Source: Candidatus Blautia intestinipullorum (GTDB lineage Bacteria > Bacillota > Clostridia > Lachnospirales > Lachnospiraceae). From it: a DNA stretch of 49,941 bases. A program made the translations under genes and the position numbers. The notes beneath the pieces are model-generated. The model was not told the origin of the DNA and made no database searches. It saw nothing but the letters and a program-made list of their open reading frames with translations. The DNA is taken from NCBI GenBank assembly GCA_019120475.1, contig DWVA01000175.1, positions 1 to 49,941 on the forward strand. The letters are read 5' to 3'. This document shows, one piece after another, positions 17,164 through 23,794 of the stretch (position 1 is the stretch's first letter; every line of letters starts with the position of its first letter).

Positions 17164-17939
17164 ATGTATAATTTACAGGCAGATAAAAATTCTATAGAGA
17201 AACTGACGGAAAAAATCCTTGACGGATACCGTATGGGGCGGAAGGATGATTTTGGGGTTCTTCTGACCGCCCCGCTGGAGGCCGTATGTGAAGGAGCAGA
17301 CGCCATCCGTCGGAAATTCTGCGGGAATAAGGCGGATCTGTGCACCATTGTCAACGGCCGCAGCGGACGCTGCAGTGAAGACTGCCGTTTCTGCGCCCAG
17401 TCCTGCCGGTATCCTACCAGCGCACGGGAGTATCCTTTTCTTGATCCGGGGGAAATCCTTGCGGAAGGGAAGCGAAACGAGGCTGCCGGTGTGCACCGTT
17501 ATTCCATTGTGACTTCAGGACGCGGGATCCATGGGGAGGAACTGGAAAAAGCGCTGGCCGCCTACCGGCTTCTCCGCCGGGAAACAGGGCTGAGATTATG
17601 CGCTTCCCACGGACTACAGACAACGGAAGAATTCCGGAGACTGAAAGAAGCAGGCGCGGAGCGGTATCACTGTAACCTGGAGGCGTCAGAAAGATACTTT
17701 CCCCAGGTATGCACCACCCATACGTTTGAGGATAAAGTGGAAAATATCAGACGGGCACAGGAGGCCGGCCTGGAAGTCTGTTCCGGAGGGATCCTGGGCG
17801 CGGGCAGTTTCCCCGGGGCGGGGCAGAACTGTTCCGGGCGGGAGCGAATTCTGCCATCACGGGCGATATGCTGACCACTACGGGGACAGGTATTGCGGAA
17901 GATATAAAAATGCTGGAGCAGCTTGGCTACGAGCTGTGA
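17164..17939 (+). pseudogene. bioB: Biotin synthase, broken by an internal deletion
   Basis: BioB is a radical SAM enzyme that inserts sulfur into dethiobiotin. The first 211 or so residues are intact family sequence, including the CxxxCxxC cluster motif (CSEDCRFC) and 'RYHCNLEASERYFP'. At about 17797-17806 the frame jumps: the original frame reads 'GRGQFPRGGAELFRAGANS' and then 'AITGDMLTT' to a stop at 17937-17939, which is the true BioB C-terminus, but in another frame. About 70-80 codons of the barrel between these parts are missing. The actual frame from ATG 17164 ends at 17874 after 236 residues with a nonsense tail. The C-terminal half of the TIM barrel, which carries part of the substrate site and the 2Fe-2S ligand Arg region, is lost, so activity is not expected. 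Confidence 0.85.
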
Positions 17940-17962
17940 GCAGAAAGAAAGGAAAGAGTAAA

Positions 17963-18523
17963 ATGTACGAGACTGCAACAAATATAAATGAGGGCAGGAA
18001 GAGCAGGATTTATATTCTGTGCGTAACTGCCGTGATGACGGCGGTGACCTGTGTTCTGGCGCCTTTTTCCATTCCCATCGGACCGGTGCCCATTTCCCTT
18101 ACCAATCTGGTGATCTATATTTCCCTGTATCTTCTTGGGTGGAAGATGGCTACAGTAAGTTATATAGTATATATCCTCATCGGCCTGGCAGGACTGCCTG
18201 TGTTTTCCGGATTTTCCGGCGGTCCGGCAAAACTGGCCGGACCTACCGGAGGCTATATCGTTGGATTTATTCCCATGGCAATCATCGCCGGACTGACGAT
18301 CCGTTATTTTAAAAACCGGTTTGTTCAGTTTGTGGGAATGGTTGTGGGAACGGCTGTCTGCTATGTTTTTGGAACCGCCTGGTTCTGCGTGCTGATGGAT
18401 TCCACCGTGGCAGCCGCGCTGAGTACCTGCGTGATTCCCTTTATTCCGGGAGATATCCTGAAAATGATTGCGGCTCTGGCGGTAGGGCCTGCTGTAAAAA
18501 AATCCTTGAAATCTGCTTTTTAA
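17963..18523 (+). CDS. bioY: Biotin ECF transporter S component BioY
   Basis: A 186-residue BioY, the membrane biotin-binding subunit that works with a shared EcfAA'T energising module (not in this window). About six hydrophobic helices; landmarks are 'FSIPIGPVPISLTNLVIYI', 'YILIGLAGLPVFSGFSGG' and 'LAGPTGGYIVGF'. The start ATG 17963 follows GGAAAGAG; the open frame upstream to 17726 is only run-through from the bioB remnant. It lies 23 bases after the bioB stop and shares the BirA-controlled promoter, so biotin uptake is probably kept under biotin control though the synthase is broken. Confidence 0.94.
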   Translation: MYETATNINEGRKSRIYILCVTAVMTAVTCVLAPFSIPIGPVPISLTNLVIYISLYLLGWKMATVSYIVYILIGLAGLPVFSGFSGGPAKLAGPTGGYIVGFIPMAIIAGLTIRYFKNRFVQFVGMVVGTAVCYVFGTAWFCVLMDSTVAAALSTCVIPFIPGDILKMIAALAVGPAVKKSLKSAF

Positions 18524-18575
18524 GGAGCTATGATCCAGTTTTCGATACTTAAAAGAACCAAAAAATTTTTTTGAT

Positions 18576-18609
18576 CGGCAGACGAATGTTTTCGTCTGCC
18601 GGTTTTTTC
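18576..18609 (+). terminator. Terminator after bioY
   Basis: CGGCAGACGAA (18576-18586), loop TGTT, TTCGTCTGCCG (18591-18601), G, then TTTTTT: a perfect 11-bp stem. Confidence 0.92.
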
Positions 18610-18628
18610 GTGAAGCCCGGTATATTTC

Positions 18629-18657
18629 TTGCGTGGAAACCGGGAATGTTTTATACT
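18629..18657 (+). promoter_or_regulatory. Sigma-A promoter of the VOC-protein gene
   Basis: TTGCGT (18629-18634), 17-base spacer, TATACT (18652-18657), 47 bases before the start codon at 18704. Confidence 0.7.
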
Positions 18658-18703
18658 TTATTACAGAAGGAATTCAATAAGAATATACCGGAGGAGAACA
18701 GTT

Positions 18704-19087
18704 ATGAATTTATCTCGAATACATCATATCGCGATCATCGTATCAGATTATGAAGCGTCAAAGGATTTTTATGTGAATAAGCTGGGATTTCAGATCGTCC
18801 GGGAAAATTTCCGGCCGGAACGGAAGGACTGGAAGCTGGATCTGAAAATAAACGAGACCACAGAACTGGAGATTTTCGGGGTGGAAAATCCTCCGGCGCG
18901 TGTGACCAGGCCGGAAGCGGCGGGCCTTCGTCATCTGGCGTTTTTTACGGATAATATTGAGGAAACAGTGGCGGAACTGAAAGAGAAAGGGATTGTAACG
19001 GAACCAATCCGCGTTGATGAGTTTTCGGGGAAAAAGTTTACTTTTTTCGCAGATCCCGACGGGCTTCCCATCGAGCTTCATGAATAG
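18704..19087 (+). CDS. VOC-superfamily metalloenzyme (glyoxalase-like)
   Basis: 127 residues with the two beta-alpha-beta-beta-beta modules of the vicinal oxygen chelate fold. It begins 'IHHIAIIVSDYEASKDFYV', continues with 'LELEIF'-type strand (TTELEIFGVENPP), and ends 'FFADPDGLPIELHE', where the first His, the middle Glu, a His in 'GLRHLAFF' and the last Glu form the usual metal site. This matches the short lactoylglutathione-lyase-like (GloA2/YaeR) group. Clostridia mostly lack glutathione, so the substrate may be another thiol adduct or something else. GGAGG (18690-18694) supports ATG 18704. Confidence 0.88.
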   Translation: MNLSRIHHIAIIVSDYEASKDFYVNKLGFQIVRENFRPERKDWKLDLKINETTELEIFGVENPPARVTRPEAAGLRHLAFFTDNIEETVAELKEKGIVTEPIRVDEFSGKKFTFFADPDGLPIELHE

Positions 19088-19185
19088 GGAGCGTCAGAGA
19101 ACCGGCCAGTCTGGTGATCAGCAGTCATGAACACAAGGAGTACAATGACAGAGAATTAAGGCAGAGAATAAAGGATGGAAATCAT

Positions 19186-19926
19186 ATGGCATTATACGCG
19201 CTCGGCGATCTGCATCTCAGCTTCCAGGCTGACAAAACCATGGATGTTTTCGGGAGAGTCTGGAGACATCATGAAAGAAAGATTGAAAAGTATGTAAACA
19301 AAATCGTAAAGCCGGAGGACACCCTTGTGCTTACCGGCGATCACTCCTGGGGAAGAAAACTGGAAGAGTGCCGGGAAGATCTTGCGTTTATCCAGAACCT
19401 TCCAGGAAGAAAGATTCTGCTCAGGGGAAATCATGACATGTTCTGGGACGCGAAAAAAACAAAGTATCTGAATGAAGAATACAGGGACAGACTGTTTTTC
19501 CTTCAGAATAATTTTGCCGTCTATAAGGATTACGCCCTTGTGGGAACGAAGGGATTTACATTTGAAGGTCCGTTTTATCTGAACAGAAGAGGAGAGATCA
19601 TCGGCTGGGATGAGGAGAAAGAAGCCCATGCCCGTAAACTGGTGGCAAGAGAAACGGAACGGCTGCGGGACTCTTTCGATCAGGCGGAGAAGGCCGGTTT
19701 CTGTAAATTCATCATGTTTCTCCATTATCCGCCGACCAGTATACTGGAAGAAACCTCGCCATTTACAGAAATTGCGAAAGAATACGGCGCCGAAGCAGTG
19801 GTATATTCCCACTGCCACGGGGAAAGCCGTTTCGGCGACAGCATCCGGGGCGATTTTCAGGGAATCAGGTACATGCTGGTATCAGGAGATTATCTGAATT
19901 TCCGTCCCGCGTTGGTGATGGAATAG
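19186..19926 (+). CDS. Metallophosphoesterase (COG1768 type)
   Basis: 246 residues of the calcineurin-like phosphoesterase superfamily. The five motif blocks are visible: GDLHLS near residue 6, a variant GDHSWG in place of GDxxD/xx near 50, GNHDMFW near 80, 'FLHYPP' near 183 and 'YSHCHGES' near 208. The second metal-ligand block is TGDHSW, which is seen in this COG1768 subfamily. Substrate unknown. ATG 19186 starts the first metal-binding strand directly; AAAGGA lies upstream at about 19170. It follows the VOC gene on the same strand after 98 bases. Confidence 0.88.
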   Translation: MALYALGDLHLSFQADKTMDVFGRVWRHHERKIEKYVNKIVKPEDTLVLTGDHSWGRKLEECREDLAFIQNLPGRKILLRGNHDMFWDAKKTKYLNEEYRDRLFFLQNNFAVYKDYALVGTKGFTFEGPFYLNRRGEIIGWDEEKEAHARKLVARETERLRDSFDQAEKAGFCKFIMFLHYPPTSILEETSPFTEIAKEYGAEAVVYSHCHGESRFGDSIRGDFQGIRYMLVSGDYLNFRPALVME

Positions 19927-19957
19927 AATATGGAACGAAGAAAGACCGGGTGATGAT

Positions 19958-20188
19958 ATGTTTTCTGTATTCAAAAGGAAAAGAAAAAATGAAGAGCGGA
20001 CGGTGAAATATAACCCGGAGAAGCAGAAGGCGGTCTTACGCTGCAGCATCTGCACCGGAGAACAGGTCGCCGGTTTCATGGATGTGGAAACAGGAAAATT
20101 CGAAGAAGTGATGCTGATCCGGAATGAAACGGACCTGGAACGGTTCAGACAGCAGTATGGAATTGCGGAAATAACAAAAATATATTAA
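19958..20188 (+). CDS. Small conserved-looking protein of unknown function
   Basis: 76 residues, basic N-terminus (FKRKRKNEERTVKY) and a compact body with CSICTG near residue 29-34 and an acidic/amphipathic C-terminus. Two cysteines spaced CxxC could bind metal, but alone are too few for a zinc site in a monomer. The family is not recognised. Codon use fits its neighbours. The ribosome binding site is weak. It lies 31 bases after the phosphoesterase gene on the same strand and may be cotranscribed. Confidence 0.6.
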   Translation: MFSVFKRKRKNEERTVKYNPEKQKAVLRCSICTGEQVAGFMDVETGKFEEVMLIRNETDLERFRQQYGIAEITKIY

Positions 20189-20266
20189 AATATTAGCGTG
20201 ATGTACAAGAGAGTATGGATTCTTGCACATTACTCTAATTAAATACGATATCGGAGGAATCAGATA

Positions 20267-21115
20267 ATGAAAATCGCAGTAACTTATGACAACGGAAACA
20301 TCTTTCAGCATTTTGGAAAGACAGAGTATTTCAAGGTGTATGAGGTTGAGGATAATAAAGTGGTTTCCAGTGAAGTGATCGGATCCAACGGCACAGGACA
20401 CGGCGCGCTGGCAGGACTTCTTGCAGACCAGTCTGTGGACGTGCTGATCTGCGGAGGTATCGGCGGAGGAGCCCAGAGCGCCCTTGCGGAAGCCGGCGTT
20501 GAGCTTTGTTCCGGCGCGCAGGGTGACGCTGATCAGGCGGTGGAAGCATATTTGAAAGGCGAGCTGGTATCAACAGGGGCAAACTGTGATCATCACCATG
20601 AAGAAGGACACTCCTGCGGAGATCATGGAGACGGACATTCCTGCGGCGGCAACTGCGGAGGGGGATGCGGAGCGGCTCCGGCCCTCAAGGGACGCAATGT
20701 AGGAAAAACCTGCCGCACACATTACAGAGGCACCTTTAATGACGGAACACAGTTCGATTCTTCCTATGACCGCGGCGAACCGCTGGAGTTTATCTGCGGC
20801 GCAGGCATGATGATCAGAGGATTTGACGCGGCGGTGGCAGATCTGGAAGTGGGCCAGATCGTGGATATCCATCTGACCCCGGAAGAGGCGTATGGCCAGC
20901 CTGATCCCAACGCCATTTTTACGATTGAAACCGCGCAGCTTCCCGGTTCCGAGGATCTGGAAGTGGGCCAGCAGGTATATCTTTCCAATCAGATGGGACA
21001 GCCTTTCCCGGTTAAAGTCACAGCAAAAGAGGGAAGCACCATCACATTTGACGCCAACCATGAAATGGCGGGCAAGGAACTGAACTTCAGAATCGAACTG
21101 GTTGAAGTGAAATAA
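20267..21115 (+). CDS. NifX/NafY-like domain fused to SlyD-type FKBP prolyl isomerase
   Basis: 282 residues in one unbroken frame. Residues 1-100 are a dinitrogenase iron-molybdenum cofactor (NifX/NafY) type domain ('IAVTYDNGNIFQHFGKTEYF', 'LLADQSVDVLICGGIGGGAQ'), known to bind metal clusters or cofactors. Residues 106-137 are a linker rich in His, Cys and Gly (HHHEEGHSCGDHGDGHSCGG). Residues 142-282 are an FKBP of the SlyD kind ('GTQFDSSYDRGEPLEFICG', 'MIRGFDAAVADLEVGQ', 'HLTPEEAYGQ') with an inserted flap domain. SlyD itself has a metal-binding His/Cys tail and helps nickel enzyme maturation; here the metal-rich segment sits between the domains. A metal-handling chaperone is a fair inference. 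GGAGG precedes the start. Confidence 0.92.
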   Translation: MKIAVTYDNGNIFQHFGKTEYFKVYEVEDNKVVSSEVIGSNGTGHGALAGLLADQSVDVLICGGIGGGAQSALAEAGVELCSGAQGDADQAVEAYLKGELVSTGANCDHHHEEGHSCGDHGDGHSCGGNCGGGCGAAPALKGRNVGKTCRTHYRGTFNDGTQFDSSYDRGEPLEFICGAGMMIRGFDAAVADLEVGQIVDIHLTPEEAYGQPDPNAIFTIETAQLPGSEDLEVGQQVYLSNQMGQPFPVKVTAKEGSTITFDANHEMAGKELNFRIELVEVK

Positions 21116-21176
21116 TTATTCAAATTCATCTTTTGCCGTTTCTGTATCAAACGTCATTCAGAGAAAGGATTTTTTA

Positions 21177-21510
21177 TGAAAAGGATGTTTTATACGGAAG
21201 CGGCATATTTTATTGGACTGGTCACGCTTTTTTATTTATAACGGCTTTTATCCATGGAAACGTGCTTGATATTATGATAAAAGTGGTTGGCCTGGTCCCG
21301 GGAACCGGGATTTTCCCAGGAACAGTGTGTTACGTTACAGGGCTTATAACCTGCGCAATTGGAGTATCTTTTCTGTTCCATACATATATTTCACCGGAGG
21401 CGTACGAATTATTTGTAAAAGAAATATCTGCAAGATTTAATATTGACAGCAGATTTTTTGAGAAACACTTTGATTTCGTGGATGGATTGAGGTTAAGAAA
21501 GTTTTTCTGA
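21177..21510 (+). pseudogene. Remnant of a DUF6198/YczE-like membrane protein gene
   Basis: ATG 21177 has a good ribosome binding site (AAAGGA) and reads MKRMFYTEAAYFIGLVTL, then hits TAA at 21240. In another frame, from about 21240, sequence continues 'TAFIHGNVLDIMIKVVGLVPGTG' and 'ITCAIGVSFLFHTYISPEAYELFVKE' to a stop at 21510. From memory of the family, both belong to one approximately 220-residue multi-helix membrane protein, with the middle missing and the C-terminus cut short. I read this as an internal deletion plus frameshift, like bioB. The single frame 21133-21510 (125 residues) has no good start and is unlikely to be the real product. Confidence 0.6.
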
Positions 21511-21568
21511 GGGTAAGTGCTGTAATAATGGAATAACCGGAAACGGATGAAAAATCAATCGCAAAAAT

Positions 21569-21598
21569 TTGCAGTTGATTGAAAGAGCAGCATATAAA
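21569..21598 (+). promoter_or_regulatory. Candidate promoter of the macrodomain gene
   Basis: TTGCAG (21569-21574), 18-base spacer, TATAAA (21593-21598), 34 bases before the start. The -35 overlaps an imperfect inverted repeat (AATCAA ... TTGATT, 21554-21580). Confidence 0.5.
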
Positions 21599-21632
21599 AT
21601 TCAGATTCTTATGATTTAAGGAGGAACAGGCT

Positions 21633-22163
21633 ATGAGTTTTCATATTCAGACAGTACTGGGGGATATCACAAAGGTTGATGATCTGGAAGCCATTGTAAA
21701 TGCGGCAAATAACAGCCTGCTTGGCGGAGGTGGAGTTGATGGCGCCATCCACAGAGCGGCAGGACCGGAACTTCTGGCGGAATGCCGTACTCTGCATGGA
21801 TGTGAAACAGGGGAAGCGAAGATTACGAAGGCATATCGTCTGCCCTGTAAATACGTGATTCACACCGTTGGCCCGGTCTGGCGCGGTGGGGATCATGGAG
21901 AGCCACAGCTCCTGGCAAATGCTTACAGAAATTCGCTGCAGTGCGCTGTGGATCATGGGATTAAAACAATTGCTTTTCCGTCGATTTCTACAGGGGTTTA
22001 CCGCTACCCGCTGAAGCAGGCGGCTTCGATTGCTGTGAAAACGGTGAGAGATTTTTGTGCGCAGAATCCAGGAAAGATTGAGACGGTACGTTTTGTGCTG
22101 TTCAGCGACGATGCGCTGGCTGCGTATGAAAAAGCAGTTGGGGAGATTCCTGATAGAATATAA
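21633..22163 (+). CDS. Macrodomain protein (O-acetyl-ADP-ribose deacetylase, YmdB/MacroD type)
   Basis: 176 residues forming one macrodomain. MacroD-class motifs are clear: GDITKVDDLEAIVNAANNSL near residues 10-30, GGGGVDGAIHRAAG near 32-45, and 'AFPSISTGVYRYP' near 110-125. These enzymes remove O-acetyl or protein-linked ADP-ribose. A Nudix ADP-ribose pyrophosphatase-like gene lies 3 kb downstream, which would process free ADP-ribose, though the two are not in one operon. AAGGAGG (21619-21625) supports ATG 21633. Confidence 0.93.
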   Translation: MSFHIQTVLGDITKVDDLEAIVNAANNSLLGGGGVDGAIHRAAGPELLAECRTLHGCETGEAKITKAYRLPCKYVIHTVGPVWRGGDHGEPQLLANAYRNSLQCAVDHGIKTIAFPSISTGVYRYPLKQAASIAVKTVRDFCAQNPGKIETVRFVLFSDDALAAYEKAVGEIPDRI

Positions 22164-22173
22164 GAAAAAAATC

Positions 22174-22202
22174 TTGAAATTAACGTTGTAAAGCTTTATA
22201 AT
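22174..22202 (+). promoter_or_regulatory. Sigma-A promoter of ribU
   Basis: TTGAAA (22174-22179), 17-base spacer, TATAAT (22197-22202). Transcription would begin about 15 bases before the FMN riboswitch. Confidence 0.87.
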
Positions 22203-22222
22203 ACATAGCAGGTAAAAGAAAA

Positions 22223-22393
22223 TTCTTCGGGGCAGGGTGACTGCAGGCTGTGAAGATGCGCAGCAGGTGGAATTCCCTACCGGCGGTAAAGTCCGCGACC
22301 CGCGTAATGCGGCTGATCTGGTGACCGGAAAGACTGCAGAAGCAGTATGGATGGAATTCCAGAACCGACAGTATAGTCTGGATGAGAGAAGAA
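22223..22393 (+). promoter_or_regulatory. FMN riboswitch (RFN element) with two enlarged loops
   Basis: The closing helix is TTCTTC (22223-22228) with GAAGAA (22388-22393). Core signatures are present: GGGGCAGGGTG at the start, CCTACCGGCGGTAAAGTCC in the middle, and CCGACAGTATAGTCTGGATG at the end. The two hairpin loops that normally read GGTGAAATTCC are each split by 28 extra bases (22241-22268 and 22325-22352), so each reads GGTGA, insert, GGAATTCC. Each insert can fold into its own short hairpin. A terminator follows at 22419, so FMN binding should stop ribU transcription. Confidence 0.93.
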
Positions 22394-22418
22394 CACGAAA
22401 TATTTTAAGTGCTCAGTT

Positions 22419-22450
22419 CCCCGGGAGTATTCCCGGGGATTTTCCTTTTG
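22419..22450 (+). terminator. Riboswitch-controlled terminator upstream of ribU
   Basis: CCCCGGGA (22419-22426) and TCCCGGGG (22431-22438) with a 4-base loop, followed by ATTTTCCTTTT. It is the expression platform of the FMN riboswitch. Confidence 0.88.
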
Positions 22451-22499
22451 CAGGAATTTTCTTTTATACGGAAATTTTTCAAAAAAGGAGAGGACAATT

Positions 22500-23135
22500 A
22501 TGAGTGAACAGGTATTAAGAAGTGGAAATGCAATGGATAGGAGCCGGACGAGGACCATTACCCAGGTGGCTATGCTGGGAGCGGTGGCCGGCGTACTGAT
22601 GAATCTGGAGTTCCCTATTCCCTTCCTGGCTCCGTCCTTCTATCAGCTGGATTTCTCGGAGATTCCGGTGCTTGTAGGAAGTTTTGCCATGGGACCGCTG
22701 GCAGGAGTGATTATTGAGCTGGTAAAGATTCTGGTGCATCTGGTGACGAAGGGAACATTAACTGCTGGCGTGGGAGATCTGGCCAACTTTATCTTCGGCT
22801 GTACTTTTGTGGTTCCGGCAGGGCTACTGTACCGCCTGCATCATGTAAAAAGCAGGAGACACGCAGTAGAAGGAATGGCTGTAGGTACGGTTCTTACAAC
22901 GGCGGCAGCCTGCCTGATGAATGCGTTTGTTCTGCTTCCGGCTTACGGCAGGGCTTTCGGAATGCCGATCGAGGCTTTCATCGAGATGGGATCCGCGGTG
23001 CATTCCTCTGTTGACAGCCTGCTTGGATTCGTGGCGCTGATCATCGTGCCCTTTAATCTGTTTAAATACACCCTGACTTCCGTGATCGTATTCTTTATTT
23101 ACAAGAGGATCCGCGTAGTCCTGAAGGGCGACTGA
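22500..23135 (+). CDS. ribU: Riboflavin ECF transporter S component RibU
   Basis: 211 residues with six hydrophobic helices, the S-component fold. RibU landmarks are 'LGAVAGVLMNLEFPIPFLAPSFYQLDFSEIPVL' (given in parts: EFPIPFLAP, YQLDFSEIP) near residues 30-65, 'GPLAGVIIELVKILVHLVTKGT' and 'GVGDLANFIFG'. It captures riboflavin and needs the shared EcfAA'T module encoded elsewhere. The upstream FMN riboswitch and terminator confirm the substrate. AAAGGAGAGG precedes ATG 22500, and a terminator follows the gene. Confidence 0.96.
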   Translation: MSEQVLRSGNAMDRSRTRTITQVAMLGAVAGVLMNLEFPIPFLAPSFYQLDFSEIPVLVGSFAMGPLAGVIIELVKILVHLVTKGTLTAGVGDLANFIFGCTFVVPAGLLYRLHHVKSRRHAVEGMAVGTVLTTAAACLMNAFVLLPAYGRAFGMPIEAFIEMGSAVHSSVDSLLGFVALIIVPFNLFKYTLTSVIVFFIYKRIRVVLKGD

Positions 23136-23154
23136 GAAATACTGAGTTTATATG

Positions 23155-23197
23155 GCGTTATGGAGACTGGATCAGAAGTTTCCATAACGCTTTTTTT
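23155..23197 (+). terminator. Terminator after ribU
   Basis: GCGTTATGGA (23155-23164) and TCCATAACGC (23181-23190) form a perfect 10-bp stem followed by TTTTTTT. Confidence 0.92.
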
Positions 23198-23216
23198 ATG
23201 AAAAATTATGAGACAG

Positions 23217-23244
23217 GGAACCATTGGAACGTCAGAATGGTCTA
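23217..23244 (+). promoter_or_regulatory. Candidate ECF-sigma promoter (autoregulation)
   Basis: GGAACC (23217-23222) followed about 17 bases later by GGTCTA (23239-23244) resembles the GGAAC/-N16-17-/CGTC form used by ECF sigma factors such as SigW or SigX. It lies 44 bases before the sigma gene. A sigma-A promoter was not evident here. Confidence 0.5.
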
Positions 23245-23287
23245 ATATATAGATAAAACAGACAGAACAGCACAAAGGAGACTGTGT

Positions 23288-23794
23288 ATGGACAGGAAAG
23301 AATTCGGGAATCTGATCCTGGAGAATGAACGGCAGCTTTACCGGATCGCGAAATCCATTCTGAGAAGCGACGAGGACTGTGCGGACGCAGCCCAGGAGAC
23401 GGTGATGAAAGCGTTCGAGAAGCTACATACCCTGCGCGACGACAGATATGCGAAGACCTGGCTGATTCGGATCCTTATCAACGAGTGCTTCCGTATAGCA
23501 GATAAACAGAAACGGGAGCGGATGCTGGCAGATAAGGTAAAAAGCTGTGAAGAACAGGCGCATAAAGAACAGACGCCGGGAAATGTCCGGGAGGAAGAGT
23601 ACAGTGAACTTTATCAGGCGCTGGCGCAGCTGCCGCGGGAATTCCGCGTTATACTGGAACTTTATCATCTTGAAGAGTTTTCCGTAAAAGAAATATCGGA
23701 ACTTATGGGAATCCCGGAAGGCACGGTGAAAAGCCGGCTGGGAAGAGGGCGGGAAAAACTGAAACAGCGTTTATGTCAGAAGGAGGGGAAATAA
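23288..23794 (+). CDS. ECF-type RNA polymerase sigma factor
   Basis: 168 residues, the size of ECF sigma factors. Region 2 is visible at residues 10-75 ('YRIAKSILRSDEDCADAAQE', 'TWLIRILINECFRIAD') and region 4 at 110-165 ('ALAQLPREFRVILELYHLEE', 'SVKEISELMGIPEGTVKSRL'), a helix-turn-helix for the -35 element. The stop overlaps the start of the next gene (TAATG), which encodes a membrane anti-sigma-like protein, so it is probably held inactive until a signal arrives. A likely self-recognised promoter lies just upstream. Confidence 0.95.
   Translation: MDRKEFGNLILENERQLYRIAKSILRSDEDCADAAQETVMKAFEKLHTLRDDRYAKTWLIRILINECFRIADKQKRERMLADKVKSCEEQAHKEQTPGNVREEEYSELYQALAQLPREFRVILELYHLEEFSVKEISELMGIPEGTVKSRLGRGREKLKQRLCQKEGK

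Noticed and set aside
17726..18523. 265-residue version of BioY with a long N-terminal extension
   Set aside because: The extension reads through the bioB remnant; BioY proper begins at 17963 with its own ribosome binding site.
20225..20258. Promoter TTGCAC ... TACGAT upstream of the NifX-FKBP gene
   Set aside because: The spacer is 15 bases, too short for a confident sigma-A call.
21133..21510. 125-residue intact gene
   Set aside because: The good start and ribosome binding site (21177) are in another frame and the two frames join into one known-looking membrane protein, so a pseudogene fits better.
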